Origin: Isoetes taiwanensis
Lineage: Eukaryota; Streptophyta; Lycopodiopsida; Isoetales; Isoetaceae
Direction of reading: 5' to 3'
Assembly (NCBI GenBank): GCA_021234155.1
Contig: JAJEKV010000002.1
Span: forward strand, 17,112,041 to 17,176,040
DNA length: 64,000 nucleotides
A program made the position numbers and the translations under genes. Below the pieces are notes generated by a model that had not been told where the DNA came from, did no database searches, and saw nothing but the letters and a program-made list of their open reading frames with translations. Positions 34,801-44,226 of the stretch are shown here, in pieces; position 1 is the stretch's first letter; every line of letters begins with the position of its first letter.

Positions 34801-35470
34801 TGGCGAGTGTATTGTAATTCACGTAACACTGTCATGTCTAGCGTAAGCTCTACCATCCCACCCAACCATTGCACCATGTGAAACCTTTATCCCCCTCCAG
34901 CTCAATAAATCCACCGACGTCTATCAGTTTACCCCACTGCTCTTTCTCAAAACCATTAACAATGTCAGATGTTGCACCATGTCTGTCTTCTGATGTCTCC
35001 ACCATATTAAAATCGCCCAGCATTAACCATGCTATGTGATTACCAAGACTTTTGATTTTATGTCTGAGGGAGGCCCATAGTGCACCTCTTCCCCTAGGAT
35101 TGTTATGTGCGTAAATATTTAAAATTCCCCATGATTGGTTGTTCTGCTGCCACACTATGATGGACCACCTTCCAAATATATCCGACATAGATGTTGTCAC
35201 CTTAACCGTGTTTTTCCATGCGATTAAGGTACCTGCACTAGATTTCTCCTTTGCCGAGACAATTCCAACATACTCATTCCCTATTATTTTAAACAGAATA
35301 TCAGCTTCCTCCTTCTTACATTTGTGTTCTTGAAAGCATATGATATCCGCGTTCACTCTCTTTAGTGCTAGTGAAAGCCTGTTGCTTTTAAACTCCGAAG
35401 ACTTTACTCCTCTGATATTCCAGCTCACGATTTTGAAATTCATTATGAGTTTTAGGAGTATGGCCAACAC
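31838..35470 (-). pseudogene. LINE ORF2: APE endonuclease, reverse transcriptase, zinc-binding domain
   Basis: The endonuclease is intact over 35470-34850: IVSWNIRGVKSSEFK, DIICFQEHKC, WGILNIYAHNNPRG and WLMLGDFNMVETSED carry the Asn, Glu and Asp/Asn catalytic positions. RT blocks are spread over several frames: DRRPITLSPAFYKIIAKGM (about 33850), FSPRRNILAQ and YIKLDFTKAYDSIDRAFY (33790-33640), then RGIRQGMPTSP (about 33520). The YxDD place near 33375 reads NNDDDFF, so the catalytic motif is damaged. The C-terminal zinc-binding domain of LINE RTs is at 32110-31838 (SPLCPLCKMEEESLEHCLVE). Frameshifts and stops make it non-functional. The first in-frame Met at 35470 is followed by another nine residues later at NFKIVSWN, the likelier start. 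Confidence 0.85.
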
Positions 35471-35788
35471 CTCTTATTTACCACATCTAGTTTCCCTTCA
35501 ATAGCAACTCACCACCAGCGGGGTTGCTAACGGAGGGGACTGAGGCTTTTTTTCTTTTCATCTCACCCATGCTGTCTACATACACATTTGCATCCATCTT
35601 ATTCTTCTTGCCTATTAGAGCGAATGGGTTATCCAACATTTCCACGTTCTGCTGCAACTATTTCTGACCCTGCGAAGTTATCCTTGTGTATCACCAAAGC
35701 CATTTTTGCTTGCCACATATCGCGTGTATCTTTGCCTGTTGTACCTGCAAGCTCCCCCTTTTCTACAGAAGTTGCCTCCGTGATATAT

Positions 35789-37504
35789 TTAGACAACGAC
35801 GACAATGGCCACTGTGTTTTGGGAGCCTCTGAACTTCCTGGCAATATTTCTAGCTCTTGTACGGTGTTTGGAGGCTACCACTTGCCACTGACCCTCCCCG
35901 ATTGGGATGTCCTCTTTGGATTTTGGCCTATTATGAGGCGTATTTTCAAACATATTTTCAGGAATGGGTGAGAATGAGGAGATGGCAGCAGTTGTTTCTA
36001 TAGTGGTTGTAAATGGAGGGGTGACAATACACTGGAGAGGTTGAAGTGTCACTTGACTTATTTCTTTATGTGTAACACCAGCCGTAGCAACAGGTTCCTG
36101 CTCTCTATCTTTGGCCCTGGAGGCAATGTTATCTTTGGCACTTGTGTGGTCTGACTTGATTACGCCTTCTAGCTCTAAGTTGGGGAACATCCTCCTTATT
36201 TCCCATCCATTTATGAGCTTAAGTAAAAATTTAAAGCAACACATTCCGCTTTTTACTGTCACTCCTTTGGGGATATGTGCGTTTGCTGGGATAGCAACAC
36301 AGATTCTAGGCCCCTTCGCAATTGAATGTGACACGTATGAGCCTAGTGTGTTAGCAATAGACTTTAAGAACTCTGGAACTAGCAAGTCTGGTGGTAGATC
36401 TTCTATTTCAAACCAACATGGGATTTTGATAGCAGAGGTTTGTTTAGGAGAGAAGCCTGGCGTATAGAACTGATACAGAATAAAGTCTCCTGCAAAAGGG
36501 TCTGCTGCTCGGGCAACTAGCCTATCTACCGCTGCTTCACAATCAAACATAATAAGAAAGAAGTTGTTGCCCAATGCCTTAAGCGATTGGTGTTGGGGCA
36601 AACCTAACCTCTTCAAGTGTGTTGATAGCCAAGTGCTTAATCTGCGCAGGTCCAAGAAGCCCCCTGTAAAAAAGCCTACAACTGAGCGCGAGATCAAGCT
36701 TTCTAAATACTTTCTATGCACCTCGTGATTAATTTCTGCCACTGGAAAATTATCTTCTACCTCCACAACTCTATTGGTGCCAGTGGCCATTCCTGGTTTA
36801 GTGCTACTAATTTTTGTCCCAAGGTTCTGAATGAGGCCCATCTCAACCATTTGAAGCGCCTCTGTGACTCTTGTGCTTCTATTCTTATCTTGAATGTGGT
36901 TTTGAATCCATTCTGAAAATCTCGGCTTATTTACTACTTTCACTGAATCCTGTCCTTTCCACGCTGGAGCTTTTGGATGACCACCGATGCTTTCTGTTGC
37001 TACTTCTTTCATGGTTGAGTCTGATGTTTCTACATAAGTGGATTGGTTCTGCCCTTTGACACTAATTCCTGCCTCTGCTCCTGACATTGAGTTTTTCAGT
37101 TTTTTTATAGCCCCAAAACCACTCACGCATGCAATGGGAGCCTGATCTTCCCTTCCTTTTATCATCCCTGCTCCATTTTCGTTTGCCCCTTTTGGGGAGT
37201 GATCTATGCTATGTAAGACAGAGATACTTGTAGCTAGGCTAGAACTCTTATGAAACGGACTAATGGATTGGTTTACCTCTTGCAGGGCAGAAGCCCCAAA
37301 TTTTGGATAGGATTCGTTGAAAGCCCCTTCGACTCGGGAAGGTCGACGGGGATCCCCAATGGCCTGACTGGCGACTGTTGTCCTGCCCTGGGCTGCCGTA
37401 GAAGGGTGAATCGGAGGCCCTGTACCTCCGTTGTAATCACCTGGGTCGAACCCAGGCCTGTTACCTGCCGCGAACACGGTCGCTGAAGCTGCGCCTCCGT
37501 CCAT
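35789..37504 (-). CDS. LINE ORF1, DUF4283-type nucleic-acid-binding protein
   Basis: The open frame is 571 codons from the ATG at 37504 (MDGGAASATVFAAGNR); an earlier in-frame ATG at 37564 lies outside the element. The N-terminal half is low-complexity and Ser/Gly-rich. The middle carries the DUF4283 fold seen in plant LINE and Zn-knuckle proteins: SVVGFFTGGFLDLRRLSTW, LGNNFFLIMFDCEAAVDRL, IPCWFEIEDLPPDLL and SIANTLGSYV, from about residue 265 to 440. The CCHC zinc knuckle often found after it is not visible. The product would bind LINE RNA. The frame is intact although ORF2 is not. Confidence 0.8.
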   Translation of the reverse strand: MDGGAASATVFAAGNRPGFDPGDYNGGTGPPIHPSTAAQGRTTVASQAIGDPRRPSRVEGAFNESYPKFGASALQEVNQSISPFHKSSSLATSISVLHSIDHSPKGANENGAGMIKGREDQAPIACVSGFGAIKKLKNSMSGAEAGISVKGQNQSTYVETSDSTMKEVATESIGGHPKAPAWKGQDSVKVVNKPRFSEWIQNHIQDKNRSTRVTEALQMVEMGLIQNLGTKISSTKPGMATGTNRVVEVEDNFPVAEINHEVHRKYLESLISRSVVGFFTGGFLDLRRLSTWLSTHLKRLGLPQHQSLKALGNNFFLIMFDCEAAVDRLVARAADPFAGDFILYQFYTPGFSPKQTSAIKIPCWFEIEDLPPDLLVPEFLKSIANTLGSYVSHSIAKGPRICVAIPANAHIPKGVTVKSGMCCFKFLLKLINGWEIRRMFPNLELEGVIKSDHTSAKDNIASRAKDREQEPVATAGVTHKEISQVTLQPLQCIVTPPFTTTIETTAAISSFSPIPENMFENTPHNRPKSKEDIPIGEGQWQVVASKHRTRARNIARKFRGSQNTVAIVVVV

Positions 37505-37538
37505 ATTTTCCAACAGAGGTTCTATTTTCAAATTGTTG

Positions 37539-37553
37539 CAATTAATAATTCTT
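37539..37553. repeat. Right 15-bp target duplication of the LINE
   Basis: CAATTAATAATTCTT, identical to 31554-31568. Confidence 0.85.
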
Positions 37554-37729
37554 GTTGACCTCATCCAATGGGAATCATATAGTCAATAGCAATAAGACAT
37601 GTTTGCATGGGCTCATATGTAGTCACTCATCATACAACGAAGGAATAAAAAAGGTTGATGTTGTCGTATCACCCTTGCGCACAATTGAAGATTAACTACA
37701 AGTCCTAGAAGATGATAAATAAGAGCGCT

Positions 37730-37778
37730 CTAGATAGATAGATAGATAGGTAGGTAGGTAGGTAGGTAGGTAGGTAGA
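37730..37778. repeat. Microsatellite (GATA)n then (GGTA)n
   Basis: A run of GATA units changes into a run of GGTA units without interruption. Confidence 0.9.
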
Positions 37779-39514
37779 TGTTATTAGAAGAAAATTCATG
37801 AGCAGAAGAAAGAGTAGAGTTTTATGGCACCGAGTGCTATCACCACACACTGAGTAAGTGCCTATCACCACACACTAAGTGACTAGATGAATGCATGCAC
37901 TTTTCTATACATGGGGTGAACTGATTCACTTTTCTAAACGCCAGGGAAATGATCAAGAGAAATGTTTGCAGCCGCAATAAATTTCCTCCTCTTTTTGAGA
38001 TGGGATCGTGCAAGGCAGAATAGTAATCTCCTCTTTCTCCTGTGCCACAAGTGATGGCCTCCCAGCTTTGTATGATCCAATGAGAATGTTTAAAGCATTG
38101 CAGTTACCCACAATTGCAGGTAATCTCTAGTAATCAACTGAAATGAAATATAAATACAACAGGTAAATGTCAAAAGGAATATATACAAAATGTCTGTTGT
38201 AACAACAGGTAAATGTCAAAAGGGATATTCACAAAATATTTGACTTAAAAAGGTTCCCATAGCTCGTGTATAGTATCTTAGTCTGCCACCCACCACATAA
38301 ACGAGATTTTTGCCCTTAAGGGCAACATAACAATTCCAGCAGCAAAAGAATTTCTGTTCCCAAGAAAATCACCAAGCCAATAATCAATAATTTCTTCTAC
38401 TCTTTGGGAGTGTGAAGATGCTCAAGAAGATTCATAAAACAACCAAATTGGTCGACATTTTAGAAAAGGGTCCTTTAAAGCAGCCATAAGTGGTATCTAA
38501 CAACCAAGAAGGGTTAGAAATCTTTCTTTGCCAGAATGCACCAAAGATCAATAATCATTGTAGATCTTGATTATAATCTCTCAAGAACTCCAGTTGCATC
38601 CCACACGAAAAATTCCACAAGCAGAAGAATTTCTGTTTCTACAATTTCCTCTGGGAATTGTGGTTCCAACCACTCTTCAGGAGAAAAAAGATGTTCTGAA
38701 TTCTTCAAAGCAACCACAGGTGTATCTTTGCTCCTGAATTAGAATAAAAAAGAATTTGGATTGCAAACTGATGAATCCATGCAAAGATGATCAAGAAAAA
38801 AAAGATAGCAGACCCTCTAAAGGGCCTGCTGGAGATCTAGGGGACTTGGATCCCAGTATCAGAAGAAAAATTCGTGTTGACTTCAAGGAAGAGTGCAAGA
38901 AATATGTTTTGAACCAAGAAAGGAGGGAAGGCACCGAGCAAGAAGGTGTACGACATTTTTCACTTCGGAAGTGCAGATTCTAGACTTGTAAAATTAAAAG
39001 AATCGGCGCACTGTTTCTTTCTTCTCTAAATCTATACTTCTAGCTCGAGTCTCATGCAATATTCTAGCGCCATCTCTGGCTTATATCAAGCTATGTGCAT
39101 CTTATGAACGTGAGAACGTTAAGGGAATAGTTAGCCCACAAAGGGATTTGTAATTCCCTGTTGAAATATAGTGTTTATGATTCCATAAGCATGACTTGAG
39201 AAGAGTTTGCAATATCTAACATAGCTGGGCCTGTAAACTGTTAGGGCTTCTTAGGTTTTAGCAGGCCTAAGTCTCCATATGGAACAGCCCTTAGCTCATC
39301 AATCTACAAATCCATAGCTTTATTTGCGCTATGCCTTCAAATTACCCCTGAACTGTCATATACAAGTTATAATCTTTCAAACAGTTTTGAGAAATTCCTG
39401 AATGGCCAGAAAGTAATGATATTAATTGTATGACTCCCTTTTCCTTCACAAATGCCTACATACTTAAGTATGTTACAAGCTCAAAGAACTTCTAACAAGG
39501 GCCATGCAATAACA
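37779..39514. other. Intergenic DNA downstream of the PPR gene
   Basis: No gene is recognised. Two related stretches (about 38335-38520 and 38610-38740) share AGAATTTCTGTT and a CAACCA/CAACCAC-type ending, which suggests an old local duplication. GGTAAATGTCAAAAGG occurs at about 38161 and 38208. A 75-codon plus-strand frame at 38756 is charged but has no known domain. The 3' part (39050-39514) may contain the PPR transcript's 3' end. Confidence 0.4.
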
Positions 39515-41725
39515 TCAGTGATAATCCTCACATGAGCAGGATCCATCCTTGAAGTGGTGCATGCGGTAACCATCCCTTATTATAATGTCTCGCTTTTCAA
39601 TTTTAGAAATGATCTTGGTTGCACTATGGCAGTCTACACAGACGCGGAGATTTTTTCTTACCTGAATAACTGCCTCTGGAGGTGTCTTGATAAGCCCAAA
39701 TGCTACAGCCAGTTTTTCACAGTGCCCACATAAGGCATCCTCCTTGTCCTGGTCTGACATTTGTTGCAGCACCAAGTCCACTTTTGGTGCATAACCACTC
39801 TCCTTCATTCGATCACTTAATCTTTTTAGCATTGCATAGATCTCTTCACTTTCGGGGTGGCTCTTGTCCCCAACAATAAATTCATGGACTGCCTCATTTA
39901 GTTCAATCCATGCCTTTGCAGGTCTCTTCCATGCACCTACCTGCTTTCGGAGCCCTTCTATTCTTGCAGCATCCGTCCACATGTGAGCATCAGAAAATAT
40001 ACCTGACATAAGCACATATGCGGAGGCGTGATGGGAATTCAAGTTCACAACTTGGTCAAAAGATCGTCTTGCAATGCCCACATTGCCGTATGTTTTGCAG
40101 GCAGCAAGTAAAGCTGTCCAGCCATTAAAGTTTGGCTCCATAAGTTGCAAAAGACTTTCTGCTTCATCTAAATATCCTGCACGGCCAAGAAGGTCAACCA
40201 TACAGTTGTAATGACGATCATCAGGCACTAAGAAATGATCTCCTATCATAGCTTTGAGGAACTTAAAGCCCATATCAACTAAACCAGCATGACTGCAGGC
40301 AGCAAGAATTGTAGCAAATACTACTTCATCTGGTTTGATGCCTTGTAGTTGCATATCCTCAAGACACTGGTTGGCCTCTTCAACTTTCCCCCTTTGAGCA
40401 TATCCCGTAATAATTGCTCCCCATGTGACTATGTCTCTATTTGGCAACCCATTAAAGACCTCGCATGCATCATCAAACTTTCCACATTTCACATACATAT
40501 CAACAATGGTATTTCCCACAACAATATCACATTGAAAACCATTCTCAATAATTTGCTTATGAACCTGCCTGCCTTTTTCTATCGCGCCGATGCTGACACA
40601 AGCCTTTAAGACGCTTAGAAATATAGCCTTGTCCGGTCTTATATGCTCAAGCTGCATCATCTCAAACAAATGCAGAGCAATAAGTCCTTCTCCATGCTGA
40701 GCATATCCAGAAATCATTGCTCCCCATGTTACAACATCTCTATCTGGTAGCTGGTCAAAGATTTCACGGGCTTCTTCCAAGCTACCACATTTGGCATACA
40801 TATCAACTAGCGCACTTCCTACAATTTTAGAATGAATTCCAGCCCTAAGGATCTGCCCATGAATGCTTCTACCCTGCTCTATAATATCTATGCTGCTACA
40901 AGCCTTCAAAATGATTGCAAAAATAATCTCATTAGGTTTTAACCCCTTCTGAATCATCATATCAAAGCATTCAAGAGCAAGTGTGGCTTTGTCATGCTGG
41001 ATATATCCTGTAATCATTGAGCTAAATGCCACCAAATCTGGATGTTTTAACTGGTCAAAAATTCTTCGTGCCTCTTCTAGATCATCAGATTTAGCATACA
41101 TATCAACCAGAGCTGTGCCCACAACAATATCAGACTGGAGTCCTACTTTAGTGATATGGTCATGGATTTGTCTGCCTTGCTCAATAGCTCCCACGTTGCC
41201 ACATGCTTTCAAAATGCTTGAATATGTAAACTTATCTGGATTGATGCTCTCATATTCCATTGTGTTATAGAACTCTAGTGCCATCTCACCTTTGCCAGAT
41301 TTAGCATGGGCTGCAATAATTGCACTCCATGTATACAAACTGGGTTTGCTAGTACTGCTAAATGCTTTGTTTGCTTCAACTAAATTTTCAGAGAAGGAAA
41401 AAAGACGTACGAAGTGATCAGTCAATGCAGCAATAGAATCCAGTCCATCATGGGCAATTATGGACTGCACACGTCTGCCTAAGTCCAAATCTTGTTGTTT
41501 TGTGCACTCATATACCAGCTGGTAAGCAAGATCTCTAGAAACAGCCATACCCTGCAACTGCATAACTTCTACAGAGGTAAGCGCCTCTGTCAACCATGCC
41601 TGTTTGCTTGACTGTTGAAGATGTCTACTGATAATGAATCTCTGCATATATATAAAAGCTGGGTAGAAGGCACTTGTCGTGCATGACTGATGCAAATATG
41701 CTATCCACGGAACTCGCCTGAACAT
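39515..41725 (-). CDS. PPR-DYW protein, organelle RNA-editing factor
   Basis: An intact, intronless 736-codon frame. The N-terminus is basic and hydroxylated, as expected for import into mitochondria or plastids. From about residue 130 to 560 it has consecutive pentatricopeptide repeats of P, L and S type (for example WSAIIAAHAKSGKGEMALEF, VTWGAMISGYAQHGEG, DIVTWGAIITGYAQRGKVEE). E1/E2 motifs follow, and a DYW cytidine-deaminase domain ends the protein. In the deaminase, H668 and E670 plus C696 and C699 form the zinc site, and a second HHF..CSC cluster lies at 723-732. Three positions depart from consensus: HCE for HSE, PAKAW for the PG box, and a C-terminal DYH for DYW. The repeats would bind one or a few organelle transcripts and the DYW domain edit C to U. 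The repeat wording is typical of fern PPR proteins. Confidence 0.93.
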   Translation of the reverse strand: MFRRVPWIAYLHQSCTTSAFYPAFIYMQRFIISRHLQQSSKQAWLTEALTSVEVMQLQGMAVSRDLAYQLVYECTKQQDLDLGRRVQSIIAHDGLDSIAALTDHFVRLFSFSENLVEANKAFSSTSKPSLYTWSAIIAAHAKSGKGEMALEFYNTMEYESINPDKFTYSSILKACGNVGAIEQGRQIHDHITKVGLQSDIVVGTALVDMYAKSDDLEEARRIFDQLKHPDLVAFSSMITGYIQHDKATLALECFDMMIQKGLKPNEIIFAIILKACSSIDIIEQGRSIHGQILRAGIHSKIVGSALVDMYAKCGSLEEAREIFDQLPDRDVVTWGAMISGYAQHGEGLIALHLFEMMQLEHIRPDKAIFLSVLKACVSIGAIEKGRQVHKQIIENGFQCDIVVGNTIVDMYVKCGKFDDACEVFNGLPNRDIVTWGAIITGYAQRGKVEEANQCLEDMQLQGIKPDEVVFATILAACSHAGLVDMGFKFLKAMIGDHFLVPDDRHYNCMVDLLGRAGYLDEAESLLQLMEPNFNGWTALLAACKTYGNVGIARRSFDQVVNLNSHHASAYVLMSGIFSDAHMWTDAARIEGLRKQVGAWKRPAKAWIELNEAVHEFIVGDKSHPESEEIYAMLKRLSDRMKESGYAPKVDLVLQQMSDQDKEDALCGHCEKLAVAFGLIKTPPEAVIQVRKNLRVCVDCHSATKIISKIEKRDIIIRDGYRMHHFKDGSCSCEDYH

Positions 41726-42645
41726 CTTTTAGCAGTGGGAATGCCCACCTGATGGCAAGGTCGTCGGAAATTCGAATACTTCCATGAAGCATAGACTCAA
41801 CTTCTCTTCTCGAGATATCCAATAAAACATCACCTCTGCTTCTTTATTCCAATCTATGACCAAAGTCTATCTTTTCTGCGCAATTACAAACGTTTGAGGG
41901 CATCAATGGGGCTTGTAATTCGGCAATGAGATGAGTCATATATCCAATCGGATTTAACCAATGTGGCGCGACTTAAATAATTGTCCCTCCCCCTCCCTCT
42001 TATGAACGTCCAATTGCATCTTACCCAAGTAGAATTATCTTGTTTCTTCTTATAAAATGTCCAATTCATGCAACTTATCCAGCTATTCAATATATTTTCT
42101 AAAGTAGCTCGCATTTATCTAATCCTTGCATAAACTAAGCACTCATACAATGTAAAAACTTTTGTTTGGAATCATAATTGATAGACAATTTCATTAGCAT
42201 CTTACAGATCTTAATAGGCCCAAAAAAGAGTGTTTTTGCTGGTTTGTTTGTTTGGATTTGTTTGGGGAGTGATTCCGCTATCAGAACACACATGGTAGAA
42301 AACATACACAATTTCGTTTACCTTATATCTAAATTGTACAAAGGCACACCAAACAAACAATAGAGAAAAACACGTTTTCCTTATCCAACAAACCATGAAA
42401 CATGCCATATATTCAATTCGACAGGGCAACTCAATAGGAACTCAGAAATTGACATTTTAGAGACCTTCAGGACAGGGAAAGATAAGAGCAAGCTACTGAA
42501 ACATTATAATATATAAGCATCTGGTTTTTGCATCAACTGATTTACAAAAAAACATGAAATTACATTTAACATACAAAGAATTATACACTCTGCACATTAG
42601 CCTTTACAAAAAAAAGGTAATGTACAACTTTAGTGCTTTAACTAT
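41726..42645. other. Intergenic DNA between the PPR and U2B'' genes
   Basis: No gene is seen. It should contain the PPR promoter and the U2B'' 3' untranslated end; both genes point left. No clear TATA box or poly(A) signal could be assigned. Confidence 0.4.
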
Positions 42646-44130
42646 CTATTTCTTGGCATATGAAATCTGCATGACATTTTGGCCTATCCTCATATTCTGC
42701 AACTCATCTTTAGCAATGGTGGCTTGCAACTCATTTTCGTACTCCACGAATGCAATTCCTGGCTTGGTTTCAACTGTCCTCACCTCCTTGAATCCAGGAA
42801 AACGCCCAAAAAGCATCTGAAGGTAAGCGCTTGTAACATCATGTGGAAGACTTGTGACAAACAATATACTATTTGGGGGAGCCGGAGCCTCTGGCATCAT
42901 TGGCCTAGACAAACCCTGCGAGAAAAAGCGATATAACACAATGTTAATGCCACTTCTCAAATGCTATATCTTCCTGCCATAAAGAGCTCAATTCCTGCTT
43001 TTATAACACAATTGATCAAAAACTTACAGAATTGAACCCATACGAATGCCCAGATCCCCTGTCCTGTGGTTCCCGTTTTTTCTTCTCAGCTGCACATGAA
43101 TAAAACTTAGTAAAAACAATGGTGATAAATATCCACAAAAGACTGTTATATTGATTATCTTAGTTGAATCTAAATCTGCTAACCTCTCTCTTCCAGCTTC
43201 TTCCTTTTCTCTTTTGGTACATAAGTGCCATCTGCTTTCGCTACTGCATCCGACTTTGTTTTGGCATAGTTTATTCTCTGAACACATATCAAACAGTAGA
43301 GCTTAAAGTGAGCTGCATAAATGGAGGTGTAATCCAAGCAAAGCAGAAATTTACAAACATATTATTTTAACATTCACTTTCAAGCTTACCATAGGCTTGT
43401 CGTAGAATGGGAATCCTTGCATCTGTCGAAGAGCATTTGTCGCAGCAGATGCTTCTTCAAAGACAACCCATGCCTGACCCTTCAGCTTAAATGTCTTGCA
43501 GGCAACAATCTCCATTATCTTTCCAAACTGGGAAAAAATTGCATTTAAAGACTTGACCAACTCTGGAAGAACAAGCAATAAGACATATTAATTTTCAAAC
43601 ACAAGAATGAAATAAAAAAACAAGAGACAGCATTAAGGCTTGTAACTGTATATTTAATTTCATTGTCCATTGCAATAATGTTGCAGGAGCTGCATAGTAT
43701 ACTAGTATTTGCACACGAAGACTCAAGACGTAGGGGCCTCCCTGATACAGAACTTCAACTTAAGCCCAAGTACGCATTTGTTCTCCCATTATTTGAAAGG
43801 GGAAGAGGATACTGGTGCATGTTTTGACAGCAAAATTTGCTACTTCAGCATGCTATATAATCATCAAATTGAGAGCTCAAAAAAGTGCTTTACGCCATAT
43901 CTTGCGCTTTATCATTTACATACAATGTAAGCATTTCCCAAAGGCAAATCCCACCATAGTCAGACTGCAGTTACTACGAAAACGTATGTTTGAAGCCCCT
44001 TATCGCAGAGCTTCTATGCATTACTCTACTTATATTATTCAAAGACAAATCAAAGCGTACCATCTTTCTTAATTTTTTCGTTGAGATTGTTGATGTAGAT
44101 GGTCTGGTTCGGAGGAACCTCAGTCGACAT
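42646..44130 (-). CDS. U2B'': U2 small nuclear ribonucleoprotein B'' (two-RRM splicing factor)
   Basis: Five exons give a 222-residue protein: 44130-44061, 43562-43390, 43277-43184, 43089-43028 and 42915-42646. All introns (498, 112, 94 and 112 bases) start GT and end AG, and phases fit. RRM1 spans exons 1-3: [14 protein letters not shown], then [19 protein letters not shown]1 [14 protein letters not shown] and [10 protein letters not shown] Lys/Glu-rich linker follows ([17 protein letters not shown]). RRM2 is in exon 5: [39 protein letters not shown], ending SYAKK. The protein binds stem-loop IV of U2 snRNA with U2A' in the spliceosome. [12 protein letters not shown] favours U2B'' over the paralogue U1A. 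The gene looks fully functional. Confidence 0.93.
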
Positions 44131-44216
44131 CGCTCGCCGGACCAAGTTCGCGATACCGTTCGGTTTTTTTCCCTTTTCCTCTTTCAGGCGCTAAACCCTA
44201 TTCTAGTTTTCGAGAC

Positions 44217-44226
44217 CTATTTATGC
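44217..44226 (-). promoter_or_regulatory. Possible TATA box of the U2B'' gene
   Basis: The minus strand reads GCATAAATAG about 90 bases upstream of the start codon, a sensible place for a plant core promoter with a short leader. Confidence 0.35.

Larger units (their letters stand above)
31569..37538 (-). mobile_element. L1-type LINE (non-LTR retrotransposon), near full length
   Basis: The element is about 6 kb, lies on the minus strand, ends in a poly(A) tail (T-run 31567-31579 on the plus strand) and is flanked by a 15-base target duplication. It holds ORF1 (35789-37504) and a broken ORF2 with endonuclease, reverse transcriptase and a zinc-binding C-terminal domain. This order is typical of plant L1 elements. 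Confidence 0.9.

Noticed and set aside
41625-41822. Minus-strand frame overlapping the PPR start
   Set aside because: Different frame from the intact PPR protein, with no domain; a shadow of the gene and its leader.
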